Source of the DNA: Nioella aestuarii
GTDB taxonomy: Bacteria; Pseudomonadota; Alphaproteobacteria; Rhodobacterales; Rhodobacteraceae
DNA: 64,000 bases
Assembly (NCBI RefSeq): GCF_050896395.1
Contig: NZ_JBPBBA010000021.1
Span: 6,175 to 70,174, forward strand
Direction: 5' to 3'
Below, one piece after another: positions 1-6,942 of the stretch. The notes beneath the pieces are model-generated. The model did no database searches. It was not told the DNA's origin and saw nothing but the letters and a program-made list of their open reading frames with translations. The position numbers and the translations under genes were made by a program. How positions within the stretch are numbered: position 1 is the first letter of the stretch; each line of letters starts with the position of its first letter.

Positions 1-2
1 GC

Positions 3-995
3 AGAGTCGCCATGTCGGCAACCCTTGCCGCGGGCCTAATGGCCAGCGTTTCGGGCGCCGCCTTCGCTGACGGCCATATGATCCAGCTGCGGCTATCCAT
101 GGCCGGGTCGGAAACCGACCAGCGCTCGGTCGCCATGGCAGAGGTCTTCGGCCCCGCCGTGTCCGGTTTCGCCAGCTACGAGCCCGCCTATAACGCGACG
201 CTTTTCGCACAGGGCACCGAGCTGGAGGCAATCAGCCGTGGGAACCTGGAAATGTCGATCACCTCGGCACAGGAGCTGGCACAGTTCTTCCCTGAGTTCT
301 CGATCTTCACCGCAGGCTATGTCCATCAGGACGCAGCCCACCAGGTTGCCGTCTTCAACGATCCGCTGTTCGAGCCGTTCAGCCAGCGGGTGATCGACGA
401 TCTGGGCGTGCGCCTGCTGTCGGTCATGTATCTGGGCCGTCGTCAGGTGAACCTGCGTCAGACCCGCGATGAGCTGGAAGTAATGACCCCCGCCGATCTG
501 GCTGGCGTGAACCTGCGGATGCCCGGCACCGACGCATGGCAGTTCCTGGGCCGCGCCCTGGGGGCCAGCCCGACGCCAATGTCCTTCAGCGAGGTTTACA
601 CCGCCCTGTCAACCGGCGCGGTTGACGGGCAGGACAACCCGTTGCCGACCGTTGTCGACGCGCGCTTCTACGAAGTGACCAACCAGATCGTTCTGACCTC
701 GCATCTTGTGGACCTGAACTACATCGCCATTTCCGAAGCTGTCTGGCAGAGCATGGATGCCGAGCAGCAGGCGATTGTGCAGCAAGCGGCAGATGACGCG
801 GCAGAACTGGGCCGCCAGCGCCAGCTGCAACTGGAGGACGAGCTTGTCGCCTTCCTTGAAGAGCAGGGTATGGAAGTCTACGAGCCCGATCTGGCCACGT
901 TCCGCAACCAGGTGCAGGCGATGTATCTCGACAGCGAATTTGCCGAGACATGGCCGGAAGGCGTTCTTGAGCAGATCAACGCCCTCGGCAACTGA
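3..995 (+). CDS. dctP: TRAP transporter solute-binding protein DctP (5' end outside window)
   Basis: Periplasmic substrate-binding subunit of a tripartite ATP-independent (TRAP) importer. The frame is open to the left edge. The first ATG in the window (12) lies inside a signal peptide whose hydrophobic core and AFADGH cleavage region are visible but whose charged N-region is mostly missing, so translation probably starts upstream. Family hallmarks are the NLRMPG segment, where the DctP carboxylate-binding arginine normally sits, followed by SFSEVYTALSTGAVDGQDNP. DctQ and DctM genes follow at once, and quinate/shikimate-type enzymes follow those, so the ligand is probably an organic acid such as quinate or shikimate. 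The family is certain; the ligand is inferred from context. Confidence 0.93.
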   Translation, partial: RVAMSATLAAGLMASVSGAAFADGHMIQLRLSMAGSETDQRSVAMAEVFGPAVSGFASYEPAYNATLFAQGTELEAISRGNLEMSITSAQELAQFFPEFSIFTAGYVHQDAAHQVAVFNDPLFEPFSQRVIDDLGVRLLSVMYLGRRQVNLRQTRDELEVMTPADLAGVNLRMPGTDAWQFLGRALGASPTPMSFSEVYTALSTGAVDGQDNPLPTVVDARFYEVTNQIVLTSHLVDLNYIAISEAVWQSMDAEQQAIVQQAADDAAELGRQRQLQLEDELVAFLEEQGMEVYEPDLATFRNQVQAMYLDSEFAETWPEGVLEQINALGN

Positions 996-1030
996 TCGAC
1001 TGAAACAAGTTCCGTTCCGGAGGAAACCCC

Positions 1031-1594
1031 ATGCTGGACAAACTTCGCAAGTGGTTCACCCACGGAACGGAATTCATCGCCGCGATGATGCTCGCGGCGA
1101 TGTTCCTGACCTTCCTGATCCAGATCTTCTCACGCTATGTGATGCAGGCCCCGTTCGGCTGGACGCTGGAGCTGTGCCTGATCCTCTGGGTCTGGATCGT
1201 CTTCTTCGGCTGCGCCTTCATCGTGAAGGAGCGCGACCACGTTACGTTTGACATTTTCTACCTTTCAGGCGGGCGCAAGACACGCCAGGTTCTGGCGCTG
1301 GCCGCCGCCGCGGCCATTGTCATCGGCATGGGCATCTCTTTCCTGCCGACCTGGGACTATATCGACTGGATGCGGATGCGCCGCACCTCGACCGTGGAGA
1401 ACCCGTTTACGGGCGATCGCATCCCGCTGCGCACGATCTTTTCCGTCTATGCGCTGTTCATGATCGCGATCATCGCCCGCTATGCTTGGCGTTTCATCGA
1501 CGTTCTGCGAAATGGCCCGCCCGATGAGGACCACGAAATACCAGGGCATGACCCCGAGCCGCCCCATATCCGCCATGGGGAGGACGCGACATGA
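1031..1594 (+). CDS. dctQ: TRAP transporter small permease DctQ
   Basis: Small four-helix membrane subunit of the TRAP importer, 187 residues. Hydrophobic segments are seen at about residues 15-40, 50-70, 85-110 and 130-150, with the family pattern WTLELCLILWVWIVFFG in the second. The tail from about residue 160 is hydrophilic and acidic (DEDHEIPGHDPEPP). A good ribosome binding site (GGAGGAAA) precedes the ATG. The stop overlaps the start of the large permease, which supports coupled translation of a 1:1 membrane complex. It is fed by the binding protein just upstream. Confidence 0.93.
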   Translation: MLDKLRKWFTHGTEFIAAMMLAAMFLTFLIQIFSRYVMQAPFGWTLELCLILWVWIVFFGCAFIVKERDHVTFDIFYLSGGRKTRQVLALAAAAAIVIGMGISFLPTWDYIDWMRMRRTSTVENPFTGDRIPLRTIFSVYALFMIAIIARYAWRFIDVLRNGPPDEDHEIPGHDPEPPHIRHGEDAT

Positions 1595-2880
1595 GCATCG
1601 AGCTTGCGTCCTGTCTTGTCACCCTGTTCGTTCTGGCCGGCATCGGAACGCCGATCGGCTATTCGATCATCCTCGCCTCACTGGTCTATTTGGGGTTCGC
1701 AGGGCTGGATCTGGCGCTGGCCGGTGAAAAGATCCTGCAAGGGCTCTATCGCAGCTTCATCCTGTTGGCCGTGCCGCTGTTCATCGTCGCTGCAAATATC
1801 ATGAATGCGGGCACGATTTCGGACCGGTTGTTGCAGTTCTGCGTGGCGGCCGTGGGCCGGTTCCGGGGCGGCCTGGGTCATGTGAACGTCGTAGCGTCCC
1901 TCATCTTTTCCGGCATGTCCGGCTCTGCGGTCGCGGACGCAGCCGGCATCGGCAAGATCATCATCCAGATGATGACCAAGGGTGGCCGCTATGCGCCGGG
2001 CTATGCCGCCGCGATCACCGCCGCCTCGGCCACGATCGGGCCGATCATCCCGCCGTCGATCCCGATGGTGCTGTATGCGCTGGTGTCGAATTCCTCCATC
2101 GGGGCGCTGTTTCTGGCAGGCATTGTGCCGGGCCTGATCATGGGCGTCGTGCTGATGGCGATGAATTACTATATCTCGGCCAAGCGCGGCTTTGCGCTGG
2201 AAGAACCGGTGCCGCTGAAGCAATTGCCCCGGCATACCGCCAATGCCTTCCCTGCGCTGCTGATGCCCGTCATTCTGCTCTATGGCATCTATGGCGGCGT
2301 CACGACCCCGACCGAGGCTGCTGCCGTTGCCGCGCTTTATGCGCTGCTGCTGGCCGGGCTGTTCTACCGGGCCCTGTCGCTGCGTTCCCTATACAACATC
2401 TTCGTTGAAAGCGCCCGGTCCTCTGCCGCTGTGGGCCTTGTGATCGGTGGCGCGCTGATCCTGAATTTCGTGGTGGTGTCGGAGAATATCCCGGCCATGG
2501 TTGCGAACTCTTTGGTCGGGATCGACATTCACCCGCTGGTGTTCCTGTTGCTTGTTAACCTGCTGATCCTCGCCCTTGGCTGCGTGTTGGACGCCACGAC
2601 GATCATCCTTGTGATCGTGCCACTGTTCATCCCCGCCTGCCGAGAGCTTGGGATCGACCTTGTGCATTTCGGGGTTCTGGTGGTGGTGAACTCGATGATC
2701 GGGTTGATCACGCCGCCCTATGGCATCCTGCTGTTCGTGATCAATGCGGTGACGGGCATTCCCCTGAAAGAGATCATTGGGGAAATCTGGGCCTTTCTTG
2801 CGGTTCTGATTGCTGCCCTTCTGTTGCTGATCATCTTCCCTGATCTCGTACTCTTCCTGCCAAGGCTGCTTGGTTTCTAA
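1591..2880 (+). CDS. dctM: TRAP transporter large permease DctM
   Basis: Large ion-coupled permease of the TRAP importer, 429 residues, with about 11-12 hydrophobic helices. Family signatures are visible: FSGMSGSAVADAAGIG near residue 107, SATIGPIIPPSIPMVLYA near 145, TTPTEAAAVAALYALLL near 233, and a C-terminal LITPPYGILLFVINA. It overlaps dctQ by four bases (ATGA). With DctP and DctQ it forms a sodium-driven high-affinity importer. The enzyme genes that follow on the same strand with short gaps suggest the transported compound is a cyclohexane carboxylate such as quinate or shikimate. Confidence 0.95.
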   Translation: MSIELASCLVTLFVLAGIGTPIGYSIILASLVYLGFAGLDLALAGEKILQGLYRSFILLAVPLFIVAANIMNAGTISDRLLQFCVAAVGRFRGGLGHVNVVASLIFSGMSGSAVADAAGIGKIIIQMMTKGGRYAPGYAAAITAASATIGPIIPPSIPMVLYALVSNSSIGALFLAGIVPGLIMGVVLMAMNYYISAKRGFALEEPVPLKQLPRHTANAFPALLMPVILLYGIYGGVTTPTEAAAVAALYALLLAGLFYRALSLRSLYNIFVESARSSAAVGLVIGGALILNFVVVSENIPAMVANSLVGIDIHPLVFLLLVNLLILALGCVLDATTIILVIVPLFIPACRELGIDLVHFGVLVVVNSMIGLITPPYGILLFVINAVTGIPLKEIIGEIWAFLAVLIAALLLLIIFPDLVLFLPRLLGF

Positions 2881-2898
2881 GGCCGAAAGACCCACACC

Positions 2899-3723
2899 AT
2901 GCCGCTTACCATTGCAACCTCTGCCGTGCCGGGGGACTTGCCGCAAAAGCTTGAGGCTATTGCTGCAGCCGGTTTCGCGGGTGTTGATCTGGCGGAGGCT
3001 GATTTTACCGGGTTCAGCGGCTCAGCCAGTGACCTGGCTGTGATCGTTGCCGGGCACGGGCTGACCCTGAATGCACTGGTTCCGTTCGACGGATTGGAGG
3101 GGGTGCAAGGCCCGGACCGCATCCCCGCCTTTGATCGGCTTGAGCGGGTGTTCGACCGAATGGAGACGCTGGGAACCGAGCTGTTGGTTCTGCGCGCCTC
3201 GTCCCTCCCCGATGCTGATCCACAGCCCGACCGGGTGCAGGAGGATCTGAGCGAGCTTGCCACCCGTGCCAAGGCGCGCACGCTTAGGGTCGCCTACCAG
3301 GCGGTGCCCTGGGCGCGTATCCTGCCGCACGAAACCGATGCCGGTGCCTTTATTGCCGACAAATTCGGGGCTGGCGTCCAGCATATCGCCCTGCTGAGCG
3401 ACGACATATTCGAAACGTCTGACCTGTTGGCCACGTCAGGCTTTCAATGCCTGGCGATCCCTGCCAATTACTACGCCCATATCCAGTCGGTCTACGATCT
3501 GGACGAAGCCTTGGTGGCCCGTGTGAGGGCGGAAAATATCCTGTATGCGCGTGACGGCGGGGGCGAGTATTTCCAGATCTACAGCCTGCCGATCATTGGT
3601 GGCTTCTTTTTCGAGATCGTCGAAAGGCGCGGTGGCTATGCGGGCTATGGCGCGCGCAACGCACCCATACACATCGCCGCGCAAAGCCGTCTGCCACGCC
3701 CCGCCGGGATGCCCCTGCAATGA
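2899..3723 (+). CDS. Shortened 3-dehydroshikimate dehydratase-like protein (QuiC family, internal deletion)
   Basis: Residues 1-140 match the start of the TIM barrel of bacterial 3-dehydroshikimate dehydratases (QuiC family; LPQKLEAIAAAGFAGVDL, VAYQAVPWAR). Residues 150-262 match the far C-terminal HPPD-like domain of the same enzymes (GVQHIALLSDDIFET, ENILYARDGGGEYFQIY, FFFEIVERRGGY). Family members run to about 600 residues; this one has 274, so roughly 300 residues are missing in frame between positions 140 and 150. The glutamate of the usual YEALAWG motif, a metal ligand, is Gln134 here, and the later barrel ligands lie in the missing part. Dehydratase activity is therefore doubtful. The gene is open, translationally coupled to the next gene, and lies between a TRAP importer and a shikimate dehydrogenase. 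Confidence 0.75.
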   Translation: MPLTIATSAVPGDLPQKLEAIAAAGFAGVDLAEADFTGFSGSASDLAVIVAGHGLTLNALVPFDGLEGVQGPDRIPAFDRLERVFDRMETLGTELLVLRASSLPDADPQPDRVQEDLSELATRAKARTLRVAYQAVPWARILPHETDAGAFIADKFGAGVQHIALLSDDIFETSDLLATSGFQCLAIPANYYAHIQSVYDLDEALVARVRAENILYARDGGGEYFQIYSLPIIGGFFFEIVERRGGYAGYGARNAPIHIAAQSRLPRPAGMPLQ

Positions 3724-4607
3724 CCCGGCAGCCATCCTTGACGGCCGGGTTGATCGGGCACGGGATCGCCGGATCGCTTACCCCTCCGATGCACGAGGCC
3801 GAAGGGCGCGCGCATGGCCTCGACTATCGCTACAAACGGCTGGACACCGCCCTGCCCCCTTACCGCGACCAAAGTCTTTCCCAAATGCTGGATGAGGCTG
3901 AACGTGCCGGTTTCAAGGGCCTGAACATCACCCACCCGTTCAAGGTGCAGGTTCTGCCGCTGCTCGATGAGTTATCTCCAGAGGCCAGCGCCATTGGCGC
4001 GGTGAACACGGTTCGGTTCCGCGATGGCCAGCGGATCGGGCACAACACTGATATTGGCGGCTTCACCACCGCCTTTCGCAGCGAACTGCCGGGTGTGGGC
4101 ATGGATCATGTTCTGTTGCTTGGGGCCGGTGGCGCAGGCGCTGCGGTGGCCCATGCGCTGATTGCCCTTGGTGCGCGGGCGCTGTCGGTTATCAGCAAGG
4201 AACCAGACCAGACGCGGGGGTTGCTGGACGCGCTCGGCGCGCTTTACCCCGGTTGCCACCTGCGGGCGTTGGACGGGCTGAACCAAACGGCACTGCACGG
4301 CGTGCAGGGCGTGGTCAATGCGACCCCCATGGGGATGGACGCCTATCCTGGCACGGCGATTGCCCCCGATTTGCTGCGCCCTGACATGTGGGTGTCGGAT
4401 ATCGTATATTTTCCCCTGGAAACTGCGCTATTACAGGAAGCAAGAGCCATCGGATGCCGGACCATGTCCGGGGCCGGTATGGCAATTCATCAGGCCGCGC
4501 AGGCCTTTCAGATCATCACTGGGTGCAGGGCGGATGTCAGCCGCCTGAGCGCCGAGTTCGACAGGCTGACAACGCCCGACCCAGTCACACCAGCATCGTC
4601 AGGATAG
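3720..4607 (+). CDS. Shikimate/quinate dehydrogenase family protein
   Basis: 295 residues, AroE/YdiB family; interconverts shikimate and 3-dehydroshikimate or oxidises quinate to 3-dehydroquinate with NAD(P). The N-terminal domain shows GHGIAGSLTPPMHEAEG (substrate-binding Ser), GLNITHPFK (catalytic Lys) and NTVRFRDG followed by HNTDIGGF (catalytic Asp). The Rossmann fold shows LLGAGGAGAAVAHAL. The NRT motif that selects NADP in biosynthetic AroE is not present (SVISKEPDQ instead), so an NAD-using catabolic role is plausible. The ATG overlaps the upstream stop (ATGA). The operon setting with a TRAP importer favours catabolism over aromatic amino acid synthesis. Confidence 0.87.
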   Translation: MTRQPSLTAGLIGHGIAGSLTPPMHEAEGRAHGLDYRYKRLDTALPPYRDQSLSQMLDEAERAGFKGLNITHPFKVQVLPLLDELSPEASAIGAVNTVRFRDGQRIGHNTDIGGFTTAFRSELPGVGMDHVLLLGAGGAGAAVAHALIALGARALSVISKEPDQTRGLLDALGALYPGCHLRALDGLNQTALHGVQGVVNATPMGMDAYPGTAIAPDLLRPDMWVSDIVYFPLETALLQEARAIGCRTMSGAGMAIHQAAQAFQIITGCRADVSRLSAEFDRLTTPDPVTPASSG

Positions 4608-4613
4608 CTTCAG

Positions 4614-5426
4614 ATGACCGACGCAGACGAGATCCGCCATTGGTGGCGCACTTCCATCATCGACATGGAACCGGGCAAGATCGCTTTTCGGGGTCATCCG
4701 ATTGAGGACCTGATCGGCGCGGTCAGCTTTCCGCAGATGATCTGGCTGATGGTCCGCGGCGATCTGCCCTCGAAGCAGCAGGCAGATCTTTTTGAATGCG
4801 CGCTTGTGGCTGGTGTCGATCACGGGCCGCAGGCGCCCTCGATCGCGGCAGCGCGGATGGCGGCGACTTGTGGCGTGGGGCTGAACAACGTGATGGCGAC
4901 GGGCGTCAACATGCTTGGTGACGTGCATGGCGGCGCCGGCGAACAATGCGCCGAGCTTTATTATGACATTGCCGCCCGAATGGATGGTGGCGTGGTCCTG
5001 GATCAGGCGGTGCGCGACGGGCTGGACGCATGGCGGGCGGAATACGGCAAGATCGTCTCTGGCTTTGGCCACCGCTTTCACAAGCCCGTCGATCCTCGTG
5101 CGCCCCGGTTGATGGGGCTTGTCCGGGACGCGGCCCGCGACGGCACGGTATCGGGCCGGTTCGCGAAAATCGGCGAGGCCGTTCAGGACGAACTTGGGCG
5201 CCAACGCGGTGGACGCCCGATTGCGATGAATATCGACGGGGCCACGGCGGTGATCTTCTGCGAGCTTGGATTCCCCCCGCCCCTGTCACGCGGGCTGTTC
5301 TGCCTGTCGCGGTCCGTTGGTGTGCTGGCCCATGGCTGGGAACAGATGCAGCAGGGCGGCCGCAACAAGGGCCCGATGCCGCCGAAATACCTGCCCGAAT
5401 ACGAGCCCAAGGGCGACGCCAGCTAA
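4614..5426 (+). CDS. Citrate synthase-fold protein, citryl-CoA lyase-like
   Basis: 270 residues, much shorter than citrate synthase (about 430) but typical of the short proteins annotated as citryl-CoA lyase, which cleave citryl-CoA to acetyl-CoA and oxaloacetate. The catalytic residues of the fold appear kept: His in DVHGGAGEQ (about residue 104), His in SGFGHRFHKP (about 149) and Asp in MNIDGATAVIFCELGFP (about 206). It is the last gene of the TRAP/shikimate operon, six bases after the dehydrogenase. Its reaction here is unknown; it may act on another acyl-CoA aldol or ester made in the pathway. Fold confidence is high, substrate confidence low. Confidence 0.78.
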   Translation: MTDADEIRHWWRTSIIDMEPGKIAFRGHPIEDLIGAVSFPQMIWLMVRGDLPSKQQADLFECALVAGVDHGPQAPSIAAARMAATCGVGLNNVMATGVNMLGDVHGGAGEQCAELYYDIAARMDGGVVLDQAVRDGLDAWRAEYGKIVSGFGHRFHKPVDPRAPRLMGLVRDAARDGTVSGRFAKIGEAVQDELGRQRGGRPIAMNIDGATAVIFCELGFPPPLSRGLFCLSRSVGVLAHGWEQMQQGGRNKGPMPPKYLPEYEPKGDAS

Positions 5427-5796
5427 CCACCTAGGCCTTTGCAGAATGGCTTTTTTGCCGACCGGCAGCCGCATCAGAACCGCGCGCTGTCTTTCACCGC
5501 ATTGTCGGTTTTTTGGCGTTTTCCCCTCACCAATGCCATGCGCGCCATCGGCAAGGCTCGGGTGATGCCAAAGTGATGCAGGGTTCGCACCGCGCAACCC
5601 ACTCTAATTCTTGATAATTCCGAAGTTTGGCTTTCAGAGATCAGAATGACTGATGAAGTAATAAATATTGTATATTTTTGCCTTCATCACACAATTATGT
5701 TTGAATCTGCATCATGACTCTGCGGAGCTTTCGCTATGGCGAAGACCGATGCCCCCAACTGTACCAACCTCTCTGCGAGTACTGACCTGCGTGGTG
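5427..5796. other. Gap without a supported gene, partly AT-rich
   Basis: Between the citryl-CoA lyase-like gene and a TPP-enzyme remnant I see no convincing gene. From about 5595 to 5720 the sequence is much richer in A and T than its surroundings (runs such as aataaatattgtatattttt), which suggests a former promoter or foreign DNA. Short open frames here have no recognisable protein features. Confidence 0.5.
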
Positions 5797-5967
5797 CGGG
5801 TGACGTCCGCCAATGACCTGCTGCCAGCGCTTCAGGCCGCCGTTGACAGTGGCAAGCCCACGGTTCTGGATGTGGCAATGATCAACAACCCGCCGCCCAC
5901 GACCGGGCATTGGAACATCCCGGATATCTATTCGCCGGATAAGGATGTCAGCCACGTGTCCGCCTGA
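5797..5967 (+). pseudogene. C-terminal remnant of a thiamine-diphosphate enzyme (acetolactate synthase-like)
   Basis: The frame ending at 5967 reads RVTSANDLLPALQAAVDSG, then KPTVLDVAMINN, then a PPPTTGHWN-type tail, which resembles the last 55-60 residues of acetolactate synthase-like TPP enzymes. No start codon with a ribosome site, no catalytic core and no cofactor motif lies upstream; the residues before RVTS do not resemble the family. I read it as a decayed gene end. It is not a copy of the intact TPP enzyme encoded at 6943-8628, whose C-terminus differs (CIKAALDCGKPAVVDVAVDP, then a different tail). Confidence 0.55.
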
Positions 5968-5997
5968 CGGCACCGGCTGCATCGCAGACGACAGGCC

Positions 5998-6020
5998 CCT
6001 CCCCCACCATTCGGGGGAGG
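5998..6020. terminator. Bidirectional hairpin between convergent units
   Basis: A perfect 8-bp inverted repeat, CCTCCCCC and GGGGGAGG with a 7-nt loop, sits just past the aroQ stop on the minus strand and past the TPP remnant on the plus strand. No strong U-tract follows, so efficiency as an intrinsic terminator is uncertain. Confidence 0.5.
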
Positions 6021-6027
6021 ATCGCGT

Positions 6028-6474
6028 TCAGGGCTTTGCTGTCAGCATCTCGCACAAATGGCGCACGGCCAGCGTATAGCCGTTGACGCCAAACCCCATC
6101 AGGACCGCGTCCGCCCGCAGGCCCACATAAGAGGTGTGGCGAAAGCTCTCGCGCTTGTGGATCTGGCTGACATGGACCTCGACCACGGGGCCTTCAAAGG
6201 TGTTCAACGCGTCCATAATGGCAATCGAGGTATGGGTATAGGCCCCGGCATTCAGCACAATCGCGGCGGCCTTCTCACGTGCCTCGTGAATCCAGTCGAC
6301 AAGCTGACCTTCGTGGTTCGACTGCATCTGCCTGACCTCGACCTCGAAGCCCGCCGCCTCGGCCGCGCAGTTGCGTTCCACATCTTCCAGCGTGTCATAG
6401 CCGTAAAGCTCCGGCTGACGCTGCCCCAAGAGATTGAGGTTCGGGCCGTTCAGGATGTAGATGGTCTGGCTCAT
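6028..6474 (-). CDS. aroQ: Type II 3-dehydroquinate dehydratase
   Basis: 148 residues, the usual size of the dodecameric type II dehydroquinase. It converts 3-dehydroquinate to 3-dehydroshikimate. Visible signatures are ILNGPNLNLLGQRQPELYG with the catalytic Arg/Tyr region, QSNHEGQLVDWIHEA, LNAGAYTHTSIAIMDAL and EVHVSQIHKRESFRHTSYV with the catalytic His. It is the last gene of a minus-strand unit, 87 bases after the carboxymuconolactone-decarboxylase-like gene. Close to the TRAP/shikimate operon, it could serve quinate breakdown as well as, or instead of, aromatic biosynthesis. Confidence 0.95.
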   Translation of the reverse strand: MSQTIYILNGPNLNLLGQRQPELYGYDTLEDVERNCAAEAAGFEVEVRQMQSNHEGQLVDWIHEAREKAAAIVLNAGAYTHTSIAIMDALNTFEGPVVEVHVSQIHKRESFRHTSYVGLRADAVLMGFGVNGYTLAVRHLCEMLTAKP

Positions 6475-6561
6475 ATCGGGTCTTTCCGGGGCATGAGGGG
6501 CGGCTCTCGCCTTCTAATGGCAGCGAAACCGCCCTGTATCAAGCCTTTGCGCCCAATGCGG

Positions 6562-6939
6562 TCAGAGCGAGGCCTCCTCCTCGAACTTGACCAGCTCCTC
6601 TTCGAGGATCGGGGTGGACATGGTCATGGCGTGAATGCCCATGATGGTGGTGAGCTGGATGACCTCCATGATTTCCTCGCGCGTGGCGCCTGCGCGCAGG
6701 GCGTTCTGAATGTGCCGCCGCACGCCCGGGGCCCAGAGATGCGTGGTTGCCGCGTTGATCGCGATGAAGATCAGCTCCTTGTATTTCTGTTCCAAGGGCC
6801 CGTGGTTTTGCGGGACAGACCGGAAATGCAGGAAGCCCTCCAGATACTCCGGGTCCATCTGGGCCATCTTGTCCCAGACCGGGTTCCAGTCATCCGATTG
6901 CCGCTGCGCCTCGGTGTAAGGGTATTTGCTATCGGTCAT
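6562..6939 (-). CDS. Carboxymuconolactone decarboxylase family protein
   Basis: 125 residues, all-alpha AhpD/CMD fold, with the core LIFIAINAATTHLWAPGVRRHIQNALRAGATREEIMEVIQL. The conserved His and the GAT-EEI turn of the family are present, but the CxxC of AhpD-type peroxidases is absent, so a thiol peroxidase role is unlikely. It lies three bases after the TPP enzyme gene and probably forms one transcript with it. Possible roles are decarboxylation or isomerisation of a ring-cleavage-type acid. The family is clear; the substrate is not known. Confidence 0.85.
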   Translation of the reverse strand: MTDSKYPYTEAQRQSDDWNPVWDKMAQMDPEYLEGFLHFRSVPQNHGPLEQKYKELIFIAINAATTHLWAPGVRRHIQNALRAGATREEIMEVIQLTTIMGIHAMTMSTPILEEELVKFEEEASL

Positions 6940-6942
6940 GGC

